From an uncultured Erysipelotrichaceae bacterium (lineage in GTDB: Bacteria > Bacillota_I > Bacilli_A > RFN20 > CAG-826): DNA of 6,501 nucleotides. This document shows, piece after piece, positions 4,873-6,501 of this stretch (the first letter of the stretch is position 1; every line of letters begins with the position of its first letter). The notes under the pieces were generated by a model. It worked only from the letters and a program-made list of their open reading frames with translations, was not told where the DNA came from and ran no database searches. A program made the position numbers and the translations under genes. The stretch spans positions 1 through 6,501 of the forward strand of contig CADCCA010000053.1 of NCBI GenBank assembly GCA_902799855.1. The letters are read 5' to 3'.

Positions 4873-6501
4873 ATGTTAGTTAGTTTAAAAAGTGTTGGTC
4901 AATACGTTGACCTTAATGGATTAACTCCAGAACAAATTGCCGATAAACTTACTTTTGCTGGTATTGAAGTTGAAGAGATTTCACGCTTGGCCAGTGGCAC
5001 TAATTTAGTTATCGGTCATATTTTAGAATGCGTTGCTCATCCAAATAGCGATCATTTGCATATCTTAAAAGTGGACTTAGGTCCTAAATATGGTGTCACC
5101 CAAATCGTTTGTGGCGCTCCTAACGCACGCGCAGGTTTGAAAGTTATTGTTGCACGTGTAGGCGCCAAGCTCCCTCAAATCGAAATCAAACAAGGCGTCA
5201 TCCGTGGTGAAGAAAGCAATGGTATGTGCTGTTCTTTACTCGAACTTGGTGTCGACGCCAAATTCTTAAGCGACTATCAAAAAGCCGGCATTGAAGAACT
5301 CCCAGAAGATGCTCCAGTTGGCGAAGAAAACGTCTTGGGTTATCTCGGATTAGATGACATGGTGCTCTGTTTAAATGTTTTAGCCAATCGCCCAGACTTA
5401 TTATCCATCTTTAACGTTGCTCGTGAAATTGGTGCGATTTTCGATCGCCCAGTCAACTTACCAAAAGTCTCAAGAAGATGCGATTTTGAGACAAAAATCA
5501 AGATTGGTTCTAAAACCAAGAGATGTTCACAATTCTCTAGTAAAGAGATTAGAAATATCGTTACAAAACCATCACCAAAATGGATGAGTGAATTCTTAAT
5601 GGCAATGGGTGTTAGAAGCATCAACAATATCGTTGATATTGGTAACTATGTCATGCTCATGACTGGTCAACCATTACACATGTATGACGCTGATAAACTT
5701 CCGAAAGCGGAATTATATGCTCAAGATGACTACGATGGTGATTTTGTTGCCCTTGATGAAAAGACCTATAAAGTCATTCCAGGAGACATTGTCATTTGCT
5801 CTGATAACAAGCCAATGTGTCTTGGTGGTGTGATGGGTTCATTAGTCTGCGCTGTCGATGAAAAAACCAAGAATATCTATATCGAAGCCGCTTCCTTTGA
5901 TGGAGCAAGCATTCGTCATACATCCAATCGTTTAGGTTTGGTCAGTGAATCTTCTCAAAGATTCGTTAAAGGCACTAACCATTTCCAAAGCGAATTTGTC
6001 TTAGATTTCGCTGCGCAATTAATTAACGAATTATGCGACGCTAAAGAAAATAGCAATAACGTCGTTTATCAAAGTGAAGAAGAAAAAGACCAAATCGTTG
6101 ATTCTTCCGTTACCAAAATCAATGGTCGTTTAGGTACTGCATTCAGCAAAGCTGAAATCACCGAAACATTAACAAGACTTAACTTCCAAATCACATTCAA
6201 CGGTGAAGACAAGTTCTCCGCTTTAGTGCCTCAATACCGTTTAGACGTTACTTCTGATGCTGATTTAAGCGAAGAAGTCATCCGTTTAAGAGGATATGAT
6301 AACGTTAAGAGTATTCTTCCATGCTTAGATACCAAAGTCGGTATGCTCACATTGAGACAACAAAGAATAAAGAACATCCGTTCTTATTTGCTCAACGTCG
6401 GTTTAGATGAATGCTTAACTTATTCCCTTATTTCCAAAAAAGAAATGCGTGATTTCTGCTTATTAAACAAAGAAGAAAATTACGTTATCTTAAATCCTTT
6501 A
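4873..6501 (+). CDS. pheT: Phenylalanine-tRNA ligase beta subunit (3'-truncated by window)
   Basis: The frame is open to the window end: 543 residues of a protein usually near 800. The beta subunit binds tRNA-Phe and edits mischarged Tyr-tRNA-Phe. Order of parts: N-terminal MLVSLKSVGQYVDL; the OB-fold tRNA-binding domain (about 39-150) with GHILECVAHPNSDHLHILKVD and GEESNGMCCS (112-121); the B3/4 editing domain (about 205-375); the B5 domain (about 400-475, INGRLG at 416-421 and YRLDVTSDADLSEEVIRLRG at 455-474); and the start of the catalytic-like core from about 485. The C-terminal FDX-ACB anticodon domain is outside. Editing-site residues appear intact: H269 in GQPLH and E338 in IEAASF, with the GGVMGS loop at 318-323. 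This differs from the degenerate editing sites known in some Mycoplasma. There are no frameshifts or in-frame stops. Confidence 0.98.
   Translation, partial: MLVSLKSVGQYVDLNGLTPEQIADKLTFAGIEVEEISRLASGTNLVIGHILECVAHPNSDHLHILKVDLGPKYGVTQIVCGAPNARAGLKVIVARVGAKLPQIEIKQGVIRGEESNGMCCSLLELGVDAKFLSDYQKAGIEELPEDAPVGEENVLGYLGLDDMVLCLNVLANRPDLLSIFNVAREIGAIFDRPVNLPKVSRRCDFETKIKIGSKTKRCSQFSSKEIRNIVTKPSPKWMSEFLMAMGVRSINNIVDIGNYVMLMTGQPLHMYDADKLPKAELYAQDDYDGDFVALDEKTYKVIPGDIVICSDNKPMCLGGVMGSLVCAVDEKTKNIYIEAASFDGASIRHTSNRLGLVSESSQRFVKGTNHFQSEFVLDFAAQLINELCDAKENSNNVVYQSEEEKDQIVDSSVTKINGRLGTAFSKAEITETLTRLNFQITFNGEDKFSALVPQYRLDVTSDADLSEEVIRLRGYDNVKSILPCLDTKVGMLTLRQQRIKNIRSYLLNVGLDECLTYSLISKKEMRDFCLLNKEENYVILNPL

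Noticed and set aside
5340..5627. 95-codon minus-strand frame inside pheT
   Set aside because: It lies opposite the conserved PheT coding sequence, with no promoter or ribosome site and low-complexity hydrophobic content typical of antisense frames.
1..6501. Mycoplasma-type code with TGA read as tryptophan
   Set aside because: All tryptophans seen at conserved positions use TGG, and no coding region needs TGA to be read through.

Overview
The window is an ordinary AT-rich bacterial chromosome segment with compact genes and very short intergenic gaps. It looks like a low-GC Gram-positive lineage of the Bacillota/Mycoplasmatota, such as Erysipelotrichia, RF39-like or Acholeplasma-like bacteria. 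The reasons are the A+T bias (also at third codon positions), the dimeric type of dUTPase, a Gram-positive style PheS with two cysteine pairs, and an rRNA methyltransferase gene near pheST as in Bacillus. Tryptophan is written as TGG and no gene contains an in-frame TGA, so the standard bacterial code fits and the classic Mycoplasma code is not supported.

Layout from left to right. Positions 1-883 (+) hold the 3' end of a glycogen/starch phosphorylase gene, followed one base later by a dimeric dUTPase gene. A hairpin with a T-run at 908-955 probably ends this transcript, and it lies inside the 3' end of the converging gene. Positions 895-1332 (-) hold a DUF523 protein. Its 5' end faces a 100-base divergent promoter region (1333-1432) with two inverted repeats and two promoters set so close to the start codons that the messages would be leaderless or nearly so.

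Positions 1433-3724 (+) form a tight three-gene operon: a YgjP-like zinc metallopeptidase, a SpoU/TrmH-family RNA 2'-O-methyltransferase and an alpha/beta hydrolase. The genes overlap by one base or are one base apart. It ends at an AT-rich hairpin plus T-run (3742-3780). A strong extended -10 promoter follows at once (3782-3790) and drives pheS-pheT, the two subunits of phenylalanyl-tRNA synthetase. PheT is cut by the window end after 543 codons.

The genes serve separate housekeeping tasks: storage-sugar breakdown, nucleotide-pool sanitation, rRNA modification and Phe-tRNA charging. The methyltransferase and PheST share a translation theme and a conserved neighbourhood. I found no CRISPR array, mobile element, RNA gene, toxin-antitoxin pair or defence system, and nothing that amounts to a new multi-gene system. 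The observations worth a second look are regulatory: the pheS Shine-Dalgarno presented in a small hairpin loop, the leaderless-type divergent promoters with palindromes, and the terminator embedded in a convergent coding region.
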